Positions 38,126-47,855 are shown, numbered from the stretch's first letter. The stretch: 64,000 bases of DNA from an uncultured Bacillota bacterium (GCA_927441425.1 CAKMKG010000003.1:103638-167637); one strand, 5' to 3'. Numbers and translations: made by a program. Notes: generated by a model not told the origin, from the letters alone.

Positions 38126-40777
38126 ATGAAAAAAGTAAATTTAAGTTTTTTGGCGGTAATGATCATTAGTCTCGTCATTATTCTAATCATGAATACAATG
38201 GCTATTTTCGCATACCGTGATGAAGTGCTTTCCATTGAGACCCGTAAAGACAATATGCTGAGCTTCAATATTAAATATACCAATCTACAGGATCATCTAC
38301 GTTCCAATGCGAAACGGTATCTGAGCACCCACGACGAGAAATACAAGTCCGAATTTCTCACCCTGCGCGATCGTTACATGATTAAGGATACCTTCGCCTT
38401 GGAATATCGCGTATTCACAAAGGATCAGGCGAATGCAAGCCTAAAAGATATTCTAAACAAAACCGATTTCACCATCTCATCACAAGTCGACTATATCCAG
38501 TTTAACAAACAGGAACACAGCACCTATGTTCTATTCTTAAACAATATCCATAAGCTGATCGATCTGTATTCAGGTGCAGTAAATGAAAAGGATATTTCCA
38601 TCATCTTGAGCCCGGAGTTTGACAGTCTCTACGACATACAATCCCAGTTGATGACGGAGCTGACCAAGAGTTATATTGACAGGTTGAACCAGCAAGAGAA
38701 TACCGCCCTATCACACCAGAAATTTCTGGAGCGCTCTTTGGTTATCATCTCCCTGCTCTTGCTGTGTTTTGCAACCGCTACTTTCTACTTTATTCTGAGG
38801 GAAAATGCATATCATTCTTACTTCAGCAAGCTATATAACACCGTAGTTGAGAATATTGACGGCGGCATCGCAATTCTGGATCAGGATTACCGGTTTGATT
38901 ACATGAACCCGAAATATAAGGAAATTCTGGGGATCTCAGAAGAAAATCATAAGGGGAAGACCTTACACGATACCTTTGAACAAAATATTGCGGATACCCT
39001 TGAAACTGCAACCATGGATTATCTCAGCGGAGAGGGAAAACTGGATCTCATCATTGGAAACAAGAAAAAAAATATTGTTTACAGCTATTTTACCATTGAT
39101 GATGATCGTGGGAACAACAAATATGTTCATTTGATCCGAGACGCAACAAAAACAGAGGAGCTTCAGGGCCAGCTCAGAAAGCAGCTGAATGAAATCAATT
39201 TCTATTCCAAGGCGAAAGACTCCTTTATCGCAAATTTTTCCCACGAAATCAAAACGCCAATCAATGCAATATTAGGGATGGTTCACTTCCTCAAAGGTAC
39301 CCGGCTGTCGCAAACCCAGAAGGATCTTGTTCGCAAAATTGAAACCTCTTCAGACATTCTTTTGACCATCATCAGTGATGTGCTGGATTTGTCAAAAATC
39401 AAAAACAATTCCCTATGTCTCTATCCTTCGGATTTCTCCCTCGAAATGGTAATCAAAAATGTCGAGGATATGTTCTCCAGCCAGCTATCATCAAAAGGGA
39501 TCGAGTGGCAAACCGATTATGATTTCAGCAACCGTTTATGCCTTCATCTGGACAAGACCAGATTTGTACAGGTATTGGTCAACCTGATCAACAATGCCTG
39601 CAAATTTACTGAATCCGGATACGTGAGACTTTCCGTGGAAACCCTTTCCGAAAGCGAAGAAATGGTCCTGCTACAGTTTTGTGTTGAAGATACAGGCATC
39701 GGGATTGCCGAAAAGGATATTTCCAAGCTGTTCCAGGAGTTTGAACAGCTGGAAAACCATCTTACGAAACAGCATAAAGGCACCGGCCTTGGACTGTATA
39801 TCTGTAAGAATATTATAGAAAGCATGGACGGCCGTATGTGGGTCAAGAGCACCAAAGGGCAGGGGAGCAAATTTTATTTTTCCCTTCCTGCGTTAAAATC
39901 TCTTGAGGTAAAACTCAGCGCCACCACAAATGTGATCAATACTATCCCATTAGACGGGAACGGCGGAAAAGCACTGGTTGTTGAAGACACTGAGATTAAC
40001 GCGGAAGTTGCCGTGAAGCTGTTGAATGATGTGAATATCGCTTGCGATACCGTAGCAGATGGTGCATCGGCTGTTGAGATGTGCCGAAAAAGACCGGCTC
40101 ACTATTATAATGTCATTTTGATGGATATCCACATGCCGATCATGGACGGATATACCGCAGCAGAAATCCTGAAAAAAAAGCTTATGATTACTTCGCCAAT
40201 TGTCGCACTGACTGCCTCCGATATCAATGATCAAATACGGTCTGAACATGCGGATGTCATTGAAAGCTTTATTTTAAAACCCTTCAAAGCCGCTGCATTT
40301 TATAAGGCAATCTCACCTTACTTCCCGCAGGATAAGAATATGTCTCCTTATATCAACCGAAAAAGACCACCCGAGGTGACAGGATCAAGCGAAGGGAAAG
40401 AAATGAACGCAAATAATAACGAAACTTTCACAGAGGTGAAGGAGCAAGAACGAAGGGACCCTTTCGCCGGTCGCGAAGATGCCATTAAGAATTTAGGCGG
40501 ACTGGCATCAATTTATTACAAGCATGTAGAAAAGTTCAAAATAAACTATGCAAACACTGCGGAACATATCGCCGCTTTATTGGCGGAAAAGAACTACGAT
40601 GAAGCCCGACGTCTGGCCCATTCCATCAAGGGTCTCGGTGGTACGCTGGGAATGCTGGACGTTATGGAATCAAGTTCTGAGCTGGAAAAAGCCATTCAAA
40701 AGGGGGACGGTTACGACCTCCGTGTAGAATTGGAAAATTTCGAAATGGAGTTAAAGGCTGCCATCGATGCAATCTAA
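38126..40777 (+). CDS. Hybrid sensor histidine kinase with PAS, receiver and HPt domains
   Basis: The 883-residue protein runs: membrane helix 1 (about 5-27), an extracytoplasmic sensor region of some 170 residues, helix 2 (about 205-227), a PAS domain (about 235-345), HisKA with the phospho-His in FSHEIKTPINAI (near 373), HATPase (DTGIGI, GTGLGLYI), a receiver with phospho-Asp in ILMDIHMPIMDG (near 666), an Asn/Glu-rich linker, and a C-terminal HPt with His in RLAHSIKGLGGTLG (near 831). It can run a complete His-Asp-His relay in one chain; the final response regulator is not adjacent. The ATG at 38126 follows GAGGAG; an ATG six codons earlier lies over that site. Confidence 0.93.
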   Translation: MKKVNLSFLAVMIISLVIILIMNTMAIFAYRDEVLSIETRKDNMLSFNIKYTNLQDHLRSNAKRYLSTHDEKYKSEFLTLRDRYMIKDTFALEYRVFTKDQANASLKDILNKTDFTISSQVDYIQFNKQEHSTYVLFLNNIHKLIDLYSGAVNEKDISIILSPEFDSLYDIQSQLMTELTKSYIDRLNQQENTALSHQKFLERSLVIISLLLLCFATATFYFILRENAYHSYFSKLYNTVVENIDGGIAILDQDYRFDYMNPKYKEILGISEENHKGKTLHDTFEQNIADTLETATMDYLSGEGKLDLIIGNKKKNIVYSYFTIDDDRGNNKYVHLIRDATKTEELQGQLRKQLNEINFYSKAKDSFIANFSHEIKTPINAILGMVHFLKGTRLSQTQKDLVRKIETSSDILLTIISDVLDLSKIKNNSLCLYPSDFSLEMVIKNVEDMFSSQLSSKGIEWQTDYDFSNRLCLHLDKTRFVQVLVNLINNACKFTESGYVRLSVETLSESEEMVLLQFCVEDTGIGIAEKDISKLFQEFEQLENHLTKQHKGTGLGLYICKNIIESMDGRMWVKSTKGQGSKFYFSLPALKSLEVKLSATTNVINTIPLDGNGGKALVVEDTEINAEVAVKLLNDVNIACDTVADGASAVEMCRKRPAHYYNVILMDIHMPIMDGYTAAEILKKKLMITSPIVALTASDINDQIRSEHADVIESFILKPFKAAAFYKAISPYFPQDKNMSPYINRKRPPEVTGSSEGKEMNANNNETFTEVKEQERRDPFAGREDAIKNLGGLASIYYKHVEKFKINYANTAEHIAALLAEKNYDEARRLAHSIKGLGGTLGMLDVMESSSELEKAIQKGDGYDLRVELENFEMELKAAIDAI

Positions 40778-40779
40778 AG

Positions 40780-40960
40780 TTGAAAAAGTATTTTCACGAA
40801 AACCGCCTCCTTTATGATGCTTCGCATCAAACTCGGTAATAGGTTTCACGGTTTTAGCAGTAGAAATCTACAAATCAGAGATTTGTGATTTCCTTGCATA
40901 AGTTCGCCGACAATTTGCATAGCAAATTGGGCGAGCTAGTATTAGAAAATACTTTTTCAA
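40780..40960. repeat. Dispersed palindromic element, copy 3, with an extra 100-bp insert
   Basis: The ends TTGAAAAAGTATTTTC and GAAAATACTTTTTCAA are perfect 16-base inverted repeats spanning 181 bp. The left 75 bases match copy 1 in reverse orientation with few differences (ACGAAAACCGCCTCCTTT, GGTTTCACGGTTTT). The right part, about 40857-40944, has no counterpart in copies 1 and 2 and contains two further hairpins (ACAAATC/GATTTGT and CAATTTGC/GCAAATTG). It begins two bases past the kinase stop and fills the gap to the convergent aldehyde dehydrogenase. Confidence 0.88.
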
Positions 40961-40968
40961 TTCGTGTG

Positions 40969-42345
40969 TTATTTCAATCCCCAAAGCTCTTCGTCTGTAG
41001 GAACGTGATTGTCCTTCATGAAATATGCAATTCTTGAAATATTGATAAGATGCTTGTAATCCAGATTTTCCGAGATGCTGTTGTTGCCCCAGGAACCGCA
41101 ACCCAGCGTATTGGTCGGAGCCAATCCGTTATAGAAGCTTCCCCCTGCGCTTGTTGCGCAGGTCTGGTTAATCACAAACCTGCTGACGCACAATTCTCTG
41201 CCTGCATATTCGATATGCTCCTTGTTATTAGAATGGATGGATACGCTGTGACCCTTACCTTCCTCCTCCAGATTGGCACGAGCAATTTCAACGCCCTCTT
41301 CAAATGTCTTGTATTTGAACGCCGTTAGAACCGGACACATCTTTTCCTTTGCAAGAATATCATCTTCGCCGCTTCCGTCAGCCTCTACAATGATCACCTT
41401 TGTTTCTTCCGGAAGGGAGATCCCGGCAAGACCGGCGATTGTCTTTACAGATTGCCCCACGGCATGACGACTCATCGCTCCATCAATAAACATAGCGGCT
41501 CTCAGAGCTTCCTTGTCCTCTGGTTTTGTAATCACAAAGGCACCGTTCTTTTCAAATTCCTTAAGCATTTCTTCATATCTGGACTCGGGCATAATGATGG
41601 ACTGTTCACCGGAGCAGATGATGCCGTTGTCAAAGATTCTTCCGGTGATGATCTGTGGAGCCGCCGTCTCGATATCCGCATCGGTATCGATAATGCACTG
41701 CACATTTCCCGCACCGACACCAAGGGCCGGCTTTCCGCTGCTGTAGGCAGCCTTCACCATACCCATTCCGCCGGTGGCGATAACGATATCAGCGCTGGCG
41801 ATCAAATTTTTTGTGTTTTCTCTAGACTGCTGATCCAATATCTGAATCAGATGTTTCGGCGCTCTCAGTTTGTCCAGCTCCGCGTTGATCATCTCGATTG
41901 CTTTTGTACTGCATCGAATTGCCTTATGGTGCGGCGTGATAATAATAGCATTTCCGCCCTTTAGTGCAAACATGGCGTTGCTCATAGGAGTTACGATCGG
42001 ATTTGTGCAGGGTGTAATCGCGGCAACCACACCGATGGGCTTTGCGATTTTGGTGATCCCCGTTGCTTCATCTCTTTCGATGATCCCTTTCGACTTCTTG
42101 CCTTTCAGACTGTTCCAAATGATCCGAGCCTTCCCCTTGTTCTTGGCAAGCTTATCTGCAACAACGCCCATTCCCGTTTCATCCACTGAGATTTCAGCAA
42201 GGTATTCTGCGTTGTCATGAACGACCTTAGCAATGGTCATGACGACTTCATCGATTTGCTCCTGCGAGAACTCCTCGTATTCCTTCTGTGCTTTTTTAGC
42301 CCTCTCAATATATTCATCGATATAAGCCTTACTATTCATTTCCAT
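40969..42345 (-). CDS. sucD: CoA-acylating aldehyde dehydrogenase, SucD-like (succinate-semialdehyde dehydrogenase family)
   Basis: The 458-residue protein is close to SucD of Clostridium kluyveri by eye, including GAIWN-like, KPKGVVAATTP-like, VIATGG.G.VKAAYSSG and the end LGCGSWGNNSISENL, KHLINISRI. The catalytic Cys is in DNGIICSGEQS (near 245). The family reduces succinyl-CoA to succinate semialdehyde, or acetyl-CoA to acetaldehyde, with NAD(P)H; the substrate cannot be fixed from sequence alone. AGGAGG precedes the ATG. Downstream position after fumarase and malic enzyme favours C4 metabolism. The gene symbol is by similarity. Confidence 0.8.
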   Translation of the reverse strand: MEMNSKAYIDEYIERAKKAQKEYEEFSQEQIDEVVMTIAKVVHDNAEYLAEISVDETGMGVVADKLAKNKGKARIIWNSLKGKKSKGIIERDEATGITKIAKPIGVVAAITPCTNPIVTPMSNAMFALKGGNAIIITPHHKAIRCSTKAIEMINAELDKLRAPKHLIQILDQQSRENTKNLIASADIVIATGGMGMVKAAYSSGKPALGVGAGNVQCIIDTDADIETAAPQIITGRIFDNGIICSGEQSIIMPESRYEEMLKEFEKNGAFVITKPEDKEALRAAMFIDGAMSRHAVGQSVKTIAGLAGISLPEETKVIIVEADGSGEDDILAKEKMCPVLTAFKYKTFEEGVEIARANLEEEGKGHSVSIHSNNKEHIEYAGRELCVSRFVINQTCATSAGGSFYNGLAPTNTLGCGSWGNNSISENLDYKHLINISRIAYFMKDNHVPTDEELWGLK

Positions 42346-42360
42346 TTTTATTTCCTCCTA

Positions 42361-43743
42361 CTAGACCATCTTAGTCGGGTCGACAAATCGATCAAATTCC
42401 TCTTCCGTAAGGATTCCCAAATCAGCTGCAGCCTGCTTCAGCGTCAGGTTCTGCTTGTAGGCTATCTTTGCGATTTCGGCCGCCTTTTCGTAGCCGATAT
42501 GGGGATTCAGCGCCGTTACCAACATCAGCGACGATTCCAGATTGCTCTTTATTTTCTCTTCGTTGGGCAAAATTCCAGCAGCACAATTCTTTTCAAAGGA
42601 TTCCATCGCATCAGAGAGCAGACGGATGGACTGGAGCATATTGTAAATCAGAACCGGCATATAAACATTCAGCTGGAAATTCCCCTGAGAAGCCGCCAAG
42701 CCCACCGCCGTATCGTTGGCCATCACCTGACAGCATACCATAGTCAGCGCCTCGCACTGGGTTGGATTGACCTTGCCTGGCATGATGGAGCTGCCCGGTT
42801 CATTTTCAGGGATCGTTAATTCTCCGATCCCACATCTCGGCCCGCTGGCAAGCCAACGGACATCGTTTGCAATCTTCATTAAATTCGCAGCCAGTGCCTT
42901 CAGTGCGCCGTGGGTATAAACCAAAGCGTCCTTGCTTGTAAGGGCATGGAACTTATTCGGCGCCGTAACGAATTCCGTCCCTGACAGCATCGATATTTTA
43001 TCCGCTGCTCTTACGCCGAACTCGGGATGCGTGTTCAAGCCAGTGCCGACTGCCGTACCGCCCAACGCGATCCCCTTGACATAGTCCAGACTGCTATGGA
43101 TCATGCTTTCCGTCTGTTCCAGCATAACGAGCCAGCCGCTGATTTCCTGTCCTAGGGTCAATGGCGTTGCATCCTGCAAATGCGTTCTGCCGATCTTTAT
43201 AATATCCTTGTTTTTCTCACTCAAATCGCGGAATGTCTCTTCCAGGCGATACAGCGCCGGATAAAGGCGACCTTCGATTTCCATAACCGCAGCGATATGC
43301 ATGGCTGTCGGGAAGGTGTCATTGGAGCTCTGCGCTTTGTTAACATGATCGTTGGGATGGATCACCTTTTTCCCGAGGATCTCATTGCCACGGTTTGCGA
43401 TCACTTCATTAATGTTCATATTTGTTTGCGTCCCGCTCCCGGTCTGCCATACCACCAGAGGGAACTGGTCGTCCCACTTGCCCTCGAAGATTTCGTCGCA
43501 TGCAGCAGCAATGGCATCCGCGATGGCTGCATCCAATTGACCCAGCTCTTCGTTGACAAGTGCCGCAGCCTTCTTTAATAGGGCGAAGGCTCGGATGATT
43601 TCCAACGGCATTCTTTCTGTCCCAATTTCAAAATTTTGAAGGCTTCTCTGTGTCTGGGCTCCCCAAAGCTTATCTGCTTCTACTGCAATTTCTCCCATGG
43701 AGTCACGCTCGATCCGATAACCCTTTAACTCATCCTTGCTCAT
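42361..43743 (-). CDS. fumC: Fumarate hydratase, class II
   Basis: The 460-residue homotetrameric enzyme interconverts fumarate and malate. It has [49 protein letters not shown] and the superfamily signature [13 protein letters not shown]. The HPNDHVN segment separates it from aspartate ammonia-lyase. Unlike class I fumarases it has no Fe-S cluster. It is 30 bases after malic enzyme and 15 bases before the aldehyde dehydrogenase, consistent with one operon. Confidence 0.93.
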   Translation of the reverse strand: MSKDELKGYRIERDSMGEIAVEADKLWGAQTQRSLQNFEIGTERMPLEIIRAFALLKKAAALVNEELGQLDAAIADAIAAACDEIFEGKWDDQFPLVVWQTGSGTQTNMNINEVIANRGNEILGKKVIHPNDHVNKAQSSNDTFPTAMHIAAVMEIEGRLYPALYRLEETFRDLSEKNKDIIKIGRTHLQDATPLTLGQEISGWLVMLEQTESMIHSSLDYVKGIALGGTAVGTGLNTHPEFGVRAADKISMLSGTEFVTAPNKFHALTSKDALVYTHGALKALAANLMKIANDVRWLASGPRCGIGELTIPENEPGSSIMPGKVNPTQCEALTMVCCQVMANDTAVGLAASQGNFQLNVYMPVLIYNMLQSIRLLSDAMESFEKNCAAGILPNEEKIKSNLESSLMLVTALNPHIGYEKAAEIAKIAYKQNLTLKQAAADLGILTEEEFDRFVDPTKMV

Positions 43744-43773
43744 TTAACAATCCTTTCTCCGGTTCCCGACGGC

Positions 43774-44931
43774 TTACTTATTCAACCAGGCTTCCCCTGC
43801 GGCTTTTGCCACAGCATCGGCAACACCGGGGTGAAATACACTCGGTATGATATACGCTTCCGTTAATTCATGGTCCGGAATGATCCCCGCGATTGCATAG
43901 GCCGAGGCCACTTTCATTTCTTCTGTAATCCTGGCCGCTCTTACCGCCAAGGCTCCTTTAAAGATTCCCGGAAAGGCTAATACGTTATTGATCTGATTCG
44001 GGAAATCAGATCGCCCGGTTCCGATGATCCTTGCGCCGGCCTCTTTTGCTAACTCGGGCATGATTTCCGGTTCCGGATTCGCCATGGCAAAGATGATAGG
44101 ATTTAAGGCCATGGTTTTTACCATTTCCACAGTAAGCATTTTGGGTCCCGATACTCCAATAAACATATCCCGGCCATGTACTGCGTCGGCCAAACATCCC
44201 GTAAGCTCATTATGATTTGTTATCTCAGCCAGCTCCAGCTTGCTCGGTGTCAAACCCTTCGCGGACTTTGATATAATTCCCTTGGTATCACAAATAACGA
44301 TGTCTTCCACCCCTAAAGCCATTAGCATCTTAACGATGGCCATCCCCGCAGCGCCTGCGCCGTTGATGACGACCTTGATCTCTTTGAACTGCTTATCTGC
44401 GAGCTTCAACGCATTGATCGCGGCAGCGGAAACAACGATTGCCGTTCCGTGCTGATCATCGTGGAATACTGGTATATCTACCAGCTCCTGCAGCCTTCTT
44501 TCTATTTCAAAGCAGCGAGGAGCCGAAATATCTTCTAAATTGATGCCTCCCAAAGTAGGAGCAATATTCTTTGCAATCTGGATGATCTCCTCCGTATCCT
44601 GGGTTTCCAGGCAAATAGGAATCGCATCAATATCGGCAAAGGCTTTGAAGAGGACAGCCTTTCCCTCCATAACCGGGATTGCAGCCTTCGCTCCGATATT
44701 GCCAAGTCCAAGGACGGCGGAGCCATCACTGAGTACCGCAACGGTATTGCCCTTTGGCGTATATTTGTAAACCAGCTCAGGGTCTCTGTGAATCTCTCTG
44801 CATGGTTCTGCAACTCCGGGCGTATAAGCAATGCTCAGGTCATCCTTGTCCTTCAAGGGAACCTTACTGACCATAGCAAGCTTACCTTGATGCTTTGCAT
44901 GGAGCTTTAACGACTCTTTGTAATAATCCAT
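43774..44931 (-). CDS. NAD(P)-dependent malic enzyme (short bacterial form)
   Basis: The 385-residue protein decarboxylates malate to pyruvate (or the reverse). Motifs: LSIAYTPGVAEPC with the catalytic Tyr, NTVAVLSDGSAVLGLGNIG, VFHDDQHGTAI for metal binding, and the nucleotide loop INGAGAAG followed by CDTKGII. It lacks the phosphotransacetylase-like tail of MaeB. The ATG at 44931 follows GGGAGG by four bases; four earlier codons are discarded. Confidence 0.93.
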   Translation of the reverse strand: MDYYKESLKLHAKHQGKLAMVSKVPLKDKDDLSIAYTPGVAEPCREIHRDPELVYKYTPKGNTVAVLSDGSAVLGLGNIGAKAAIPVMEGKAVLFKAFADIDAIPICLETQDTEEIIQIAKNIAPTLGGINLEDISAPRCFEIERRLQELVDIPVFHDDQHGTAIVVSAAAINALKLADKQFKEIKVVINGAGAAGMAIVKMLMALGVEDIVICDTKGIISKSAKGLTPSKLELAEITNHNELTGCLADAVHGRDMFIGVSGPKMLTVEMVKTMALNPIIFAMANPEPEIMPELAKEAGARIIGTGRSDFPNQINNVLAFPGIFKGALAVRAARITEEMKVASAYAIAGIIPDHELTEAYIIPSVFHPGVADAVAKAAGEAWLNK

Positions 44932-44954
44932 ATTTCCTCCCATGTCTAACCGTT

Positions 44955-44992
44955 AAGTGCCGCATCAATCAATGAGCGGCACTTTTTGTTTT
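44955..44992 (+). terminator. Hairpin with T tract on the strand opposite to its neighbours
   Basis: AAGTGCCGC and GCGGCACTT make a 9-bp stem with a 12-base loop followed by TTTGTTTTT, but only on the plus strand. Both flanking genes (glnS and malic enzyme) are on the minus strand, so it cannot be a normal terminator for glnS. It may stop antisense transcription or simply be a 5' hairpin of the malic enzyme operon. Confidence 0.35.
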
Positions 44993-44999
44993 TGATCTG

Positions 45000-46664
45000 T
45001 TATTTCTTCCAGGAACTCTTCAAGTCCACGATCTGGTTGAAAACTTTATCGTTATCATTGGTGAGTAGCTCGTCTGCAATATAATAGCCATGTCGGAAGA
45101 ATTGATACCGCTCTCCCGGCTTCGCATCCTTCAGCGCGGGTTCCGCAAAAGCCTCAAAGGTTCTCATGGAATCGGGATTCAGAATGTTTTCCCCGTTTTC
45201 GTCCTCGATCATCAAATAGCTGTAGGCTCTGATGGTTATCTTTTCGGCTGTCTTTGCATCGACCCAGTGAATCGTCCCCTTCACCTTCCTTGCATCGAAG
45301 CCGCTTCCGCTTCGCGTAGAAGGATCATAGGTACACCTCAGCTCAATCACCGTTCCGTTCTCATCCTTTACCATGTCCTGACAGGTGATAAAGTAGGCTC
45401 CTTTAAAGCGCACCTCATTGCCTGGGTATAACCGGAAATATTTCTTTTCCGGGATTTCCATAAAATCGTCGCGTTCCACATAAAGTTCTCTTGAAAAGTG
45501 AACCCTTCGCGTCCCTTTCGTTTCATCTTCCTTGCTGTTTTCAATCTCCACCAGTTCGTCAATACCTTCTGGATAGTTGGTAATTACAACCTTTAGCGGG
45601 TTCATTACCACCATACGGCTATCTACCTTATCCTTCAGATCTTCTCTGATGCAGTGCTCCAGCAAGGCGATGTCAACCATGCTGTTGGCTTTGGAAACAC
45701 CGATTCTCTCGCAGAAATCACGGATTGCTTCCGGTGTAAATCCTCTTCTGCGCAGTCCGGCTATGGTAGGCATTCTTGGGTCATCCCAGCTTTCCACATT
45801 ACGGTTGTCCACCAGCGCCTTCAAATATCGTTTACTCATGACCGTGTTGGTCAGGTTTAATCTGGCAAACTCGATCTGCTGAGGAGGTTCGTTCCATTCC
45901 AGCTCTCTCAGCACCCAGTCGTAAAGCGGTCTGTGGTCCTCGAACTCAAGTGTGCAGATGGAGTGGGTAATGCCCTCGATGGCATCCTCGATAGGATGAG
46001 CATAGTCGTACATCGGATAGATGCACCATTTGTCCCCCGTATTGTGATGCTCTGCATGGGTGATTCTATATATGACAGGATCTCTCATATTGATGTTTGG
46101 AGAGGACATATCGATCTTTGCGCGCAGTACCTTCTCCCCATCTTGATAAACCCCTTTTTTCATGTTCTCAAATAGCTCCAGATTTTCCAACGCAGTTCTG
46201 TTTCGATATGGGCTTTCCTTCCCCGGCTCCGTCAGCGTGCCTCTATGCTGCTTAATCTCTTCCGCAGACAAGTCGCAGACATAGGCTTTTCCCTTTTTAA
46301 TCAAAGTAATTGCGCATTCATACATTTTATCAAAATAGTCGGAGGCAAAGAAAAGCTTGTCCCATTGAAAGCCCAGCCATTTCACATCCGCCTCAATGGA
46401 TTCCACATATTCCGTATCTTCCTTCACCGGATTGGTGTCGTCAAAACGCAGATTACATTTGCCGTTATATTTCTGTGCTGTGCTAAAATTCAAGCAGATG
46501 GATTTGGCATGTCCAATGTGGAGGTAGCCGTTTGGCTCTGGGGGAAATCTGGTGTAGACCCTGCCACCATAGGTTTGACTTTCTAAATCCTTATCTATTA
46601 TAGTATGAATAAAATTCGATGATATCTGTTCATTGGCTGCTTCCGTTTTTTCGATTTCCGCCAT
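45000..46664 (-). CDS. glnS: Glutaminyl-tRNA synthetase
   Basis: A class I synthetase of 554 residues. The HIGH motif is [12 protein letters not shown] (about 43-54) and the KMSKS equivalent VMSKRYL (about 276). GlnRS-type segments include [42 protein letters not shown] and a C-terminal beta-barrel anticodon domain. Many Firmicutes make Gln-tRNA indirectly with GatCAB, so a direct GlnRS is notable. It has its own promoter, divergent from the Lrp-type regulator. Confidence 0.95.
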   Translation of the reverse strand: MAEIEKTEAANEQISSNFIHTIIDKDLESQTYGGRVYTRFPPEPNGYLHIGHAKSICLNFSTAQKYNGKCNLRFDDTNPVKEDTEYVESIEADVKWLGFQWDKLFFASDYFDKMYECAITLIKKGKAYVCDLSAEEIKQHRGTLTEPGKESPYRNRTALENLELFENMKKGVYQDGEKVLRAKIDMSSPNINMRDPVIYRITHAEHHNTGDKWCIYPMYDYAHPIEDAIEGITHSICTLEFEDHRPLYDWVLRELEWNEPPQQIEFARLNLTNTVMSKRYLKALVDNRNVESWDDPRMPTIAGLRRRGFTPEAIRDFCERIGVSKANSMVDIALLEHCIREDLKDKVDSRMVVMNPLKVVITNYPEGIDELVEIENSKEDETKGTRRVHFSRELYVERDDFMEIPEKKYFRLYPGNEVRFKGAYFITCQDMVKDENGTVIELRCTYDPSTRSGSGFDARKVKGTIHWVDAKTAEKITIRAYSYLMIEDENGENILNPDSMRTFEAFAEPALKDAKPGERYQFFRHGYYIADELLTNDNDKVFNQIVDLKSSWKK

Positions 46665-46695
46665 TCGCTCTTCCTCCTTGAAAATTTATCATTTA

Positions 46696-46724
46696 ATTAT
46701 ACCATTTTATAATATTATGTGCAA
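46696..46724 (-). promoter_or_regulatory. Promoter of glnS
   Basis: On the minus strand TTGCAC (46719-46724), 17 bases, then an extended -10 TGGTATAAT (TATAAT at 46696-46701). The leader of about 25 bases is too short for a T-box. Confidence 0.7.
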
Positions 46725-46748
46725 AAGTCTTTTGACCTAAAAATTTTC

Positions 46749-46777
46749 TTGATATTTTATCAATAAATTGCTAAAAT
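46749..46777 (+). promoter_or_regulatory. Promoter of the Lrp-type regulator
   Basis: TTGATA (46749-46754) and TAAAAT (46772-46777) are 17 bases apart, about 28 bases before the start codon. It is back to back with the glnS promoter, so an autoregulating Lrp protein could affect both. Confidence 0.65.
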
Positions 46778-46804
46778 AGTAGAGAAAAAAAGGTGGTGAT
46801 TACA

Positions 46805-47263
46805 ATGGACACAATTGATTCCAAAATTCTAGAAGTTTTACAAGAGAATTCGAGAGTTTCCATCTCCGACCTGAGCAAACAGGTGAATCTATCTTTGTCG
46901 GCCGTCAGTGAAAGGTTAAAGAAACTGGAGGCTTCCAGTATTATAGAAAAGTTTACCGTGATTCTGGATTCCAAAGCTCTTGGTCAGGAATTGACCGTGC
47001 TGATGAATCTCAGTCTGGAAAATCCGCGGGATACCGGGGAGTTCTTTGAGATGGTAGGCAAGGAAAACGAAATCCTTGAATGCCATTACGTAACCGGTGA
47101 GTACGATTACATCCTCAGAATTACAACAAAGAATACGGCAACCTTGGAAGCGTTGATGAACCGGATTAAATCGATTCCGGGTATCAAGAGGACTCAGACC
47201 AACGTCGTCCTTTCCAGCTTAAAGCATTTATACAGCGTATCTCCGGTCATGATGGAAAAATAG
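46805..47263 (+). CDS. Lrp/AsnC-family transcriptional regulator
   Basis: A 152-residue protein with an N-terminal winged HTH (MDTIDSKILEVLQENSRVS, VNLSLSAVSERLKKLE) and a C-terminal RAM ligand domain (CHYVTGEYDYILRI), the normal Lrp/AsnC plan. Such proteins sense amino acids and form octamers. The ATG at 46805 follows AGGTGGTGA. The target is unknown; glnS lies divergently next to it. Confidence 0.93.
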   Translation: MDTIDSKILEVLQENSRVSISDLSKQVNLSLSAVSERLKKLEASSIIEKFTVILDSKALGQELTVLMNLSLENPRDTGEFFEMVGKENEILECHYVTGEYDYILRITTKNTATLEALMNRIKSIPGIKRTQTNVVLSSLKHLYSVSPVMMEK

Positions 47264-47280
47264 GTCTAAATAAAGCACGT

Positions 47281-47318
47281 AAAAGGCAAATTCCTTAATT
47301 GTGAATTTGCCTTTTTAT
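47281..47318 (+). terminator. Terminator of the Lrp-type gene
   Basis: AAAAGGCAAATTC and GAATTTGCCTTTT form a 13-bp stem followed by a T-rich tract, 18 bases after the stop. Confidence 0.85.
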
Positions 47319-47366
47319 TTAGATATAACATTTTAATTCATTAAGCAAATAGCAATAGCTTTTCGG

Positions 47367-47768
47367 CTATATCCTGTTTCCTATAGCTCCAGAACAATAT
47401 ACACTTAGAGAAATCTGAATCACACTAAAAATAAGAAATTCCAAAGTTGCTAGGTACCATTCTCCTAAGATTATTACTTGAAAAATTATGCTAATAAAGA
47501 ATATACCGCCCATTAAAGCAGAGAAAAGCCACGGACGATTGCTATTTTTCTTGAAACTGAAAAATGCAGCCATAATATTACCCAAGCCAAATACAACTAT
47601 TGCAATTATACCAGGAACAAACCAACTTTCAAAAGGAACTTTTAGTATCCACTCCCGAGGAAATATAGAAAATACCATTTTTGAACTTATCATCATTATC
47701 CCTGTACAAATAGCACCTACTGCTAAAATCAAATCATAAATCCCTAACAAATTCATCCTTTTATTCAC
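47367..47768 (-). CDS. Small four-helix membrane protein of unknown function
   Basis: A 133-residue protein with four hydrophobic segments (about 8-30, 50-70, 82-102, 105-127) and few charged residues. I recognise no family. It starts with GTG after GGGGGATTG. Its third-position base use looks more AT-rich than its neighbours, which may mean recent arrival. It is a single gene with a consensus promoter and a dyad near the -35. Confidence 0.65.
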   Translation of the reverse strand: MNKRMNLLGIYDLILAVGAICTGIMMISSKMVFSIFPREWILKVPFESWFVPGIIAIVVFGLGNIMAAFFSFKKNSNRPWLFSALMGGIFFISIIFQVIILGEWYLATLEFLIFSVIQISLSVYCSGAIGNRI

Positions 47769-47826
47769 TTTGGCAATCCCCCTTAACTGATAATATATGT
47801 TAATACTTATATTGTATTATTTTTCA

Positions 47827-47855
47827 ATTATATACCAATAATTATCGTATGTCAA
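47827..47855 (-). promoter_or_regulatory. Consensus promoter of the small membrane protein gene
   Basis: On the minus strand TTGACA (47850-47855) and TATAAT (47827-47832) are exactly 17 bases apart, the best sigma-A match in the window. Confidence 0.75.

Noticed and set aside
46665..46804. T-box leader for glnS
   Set aside because: Only about 25 bases separate the predicted start site from the ATG, too short for a T-box.
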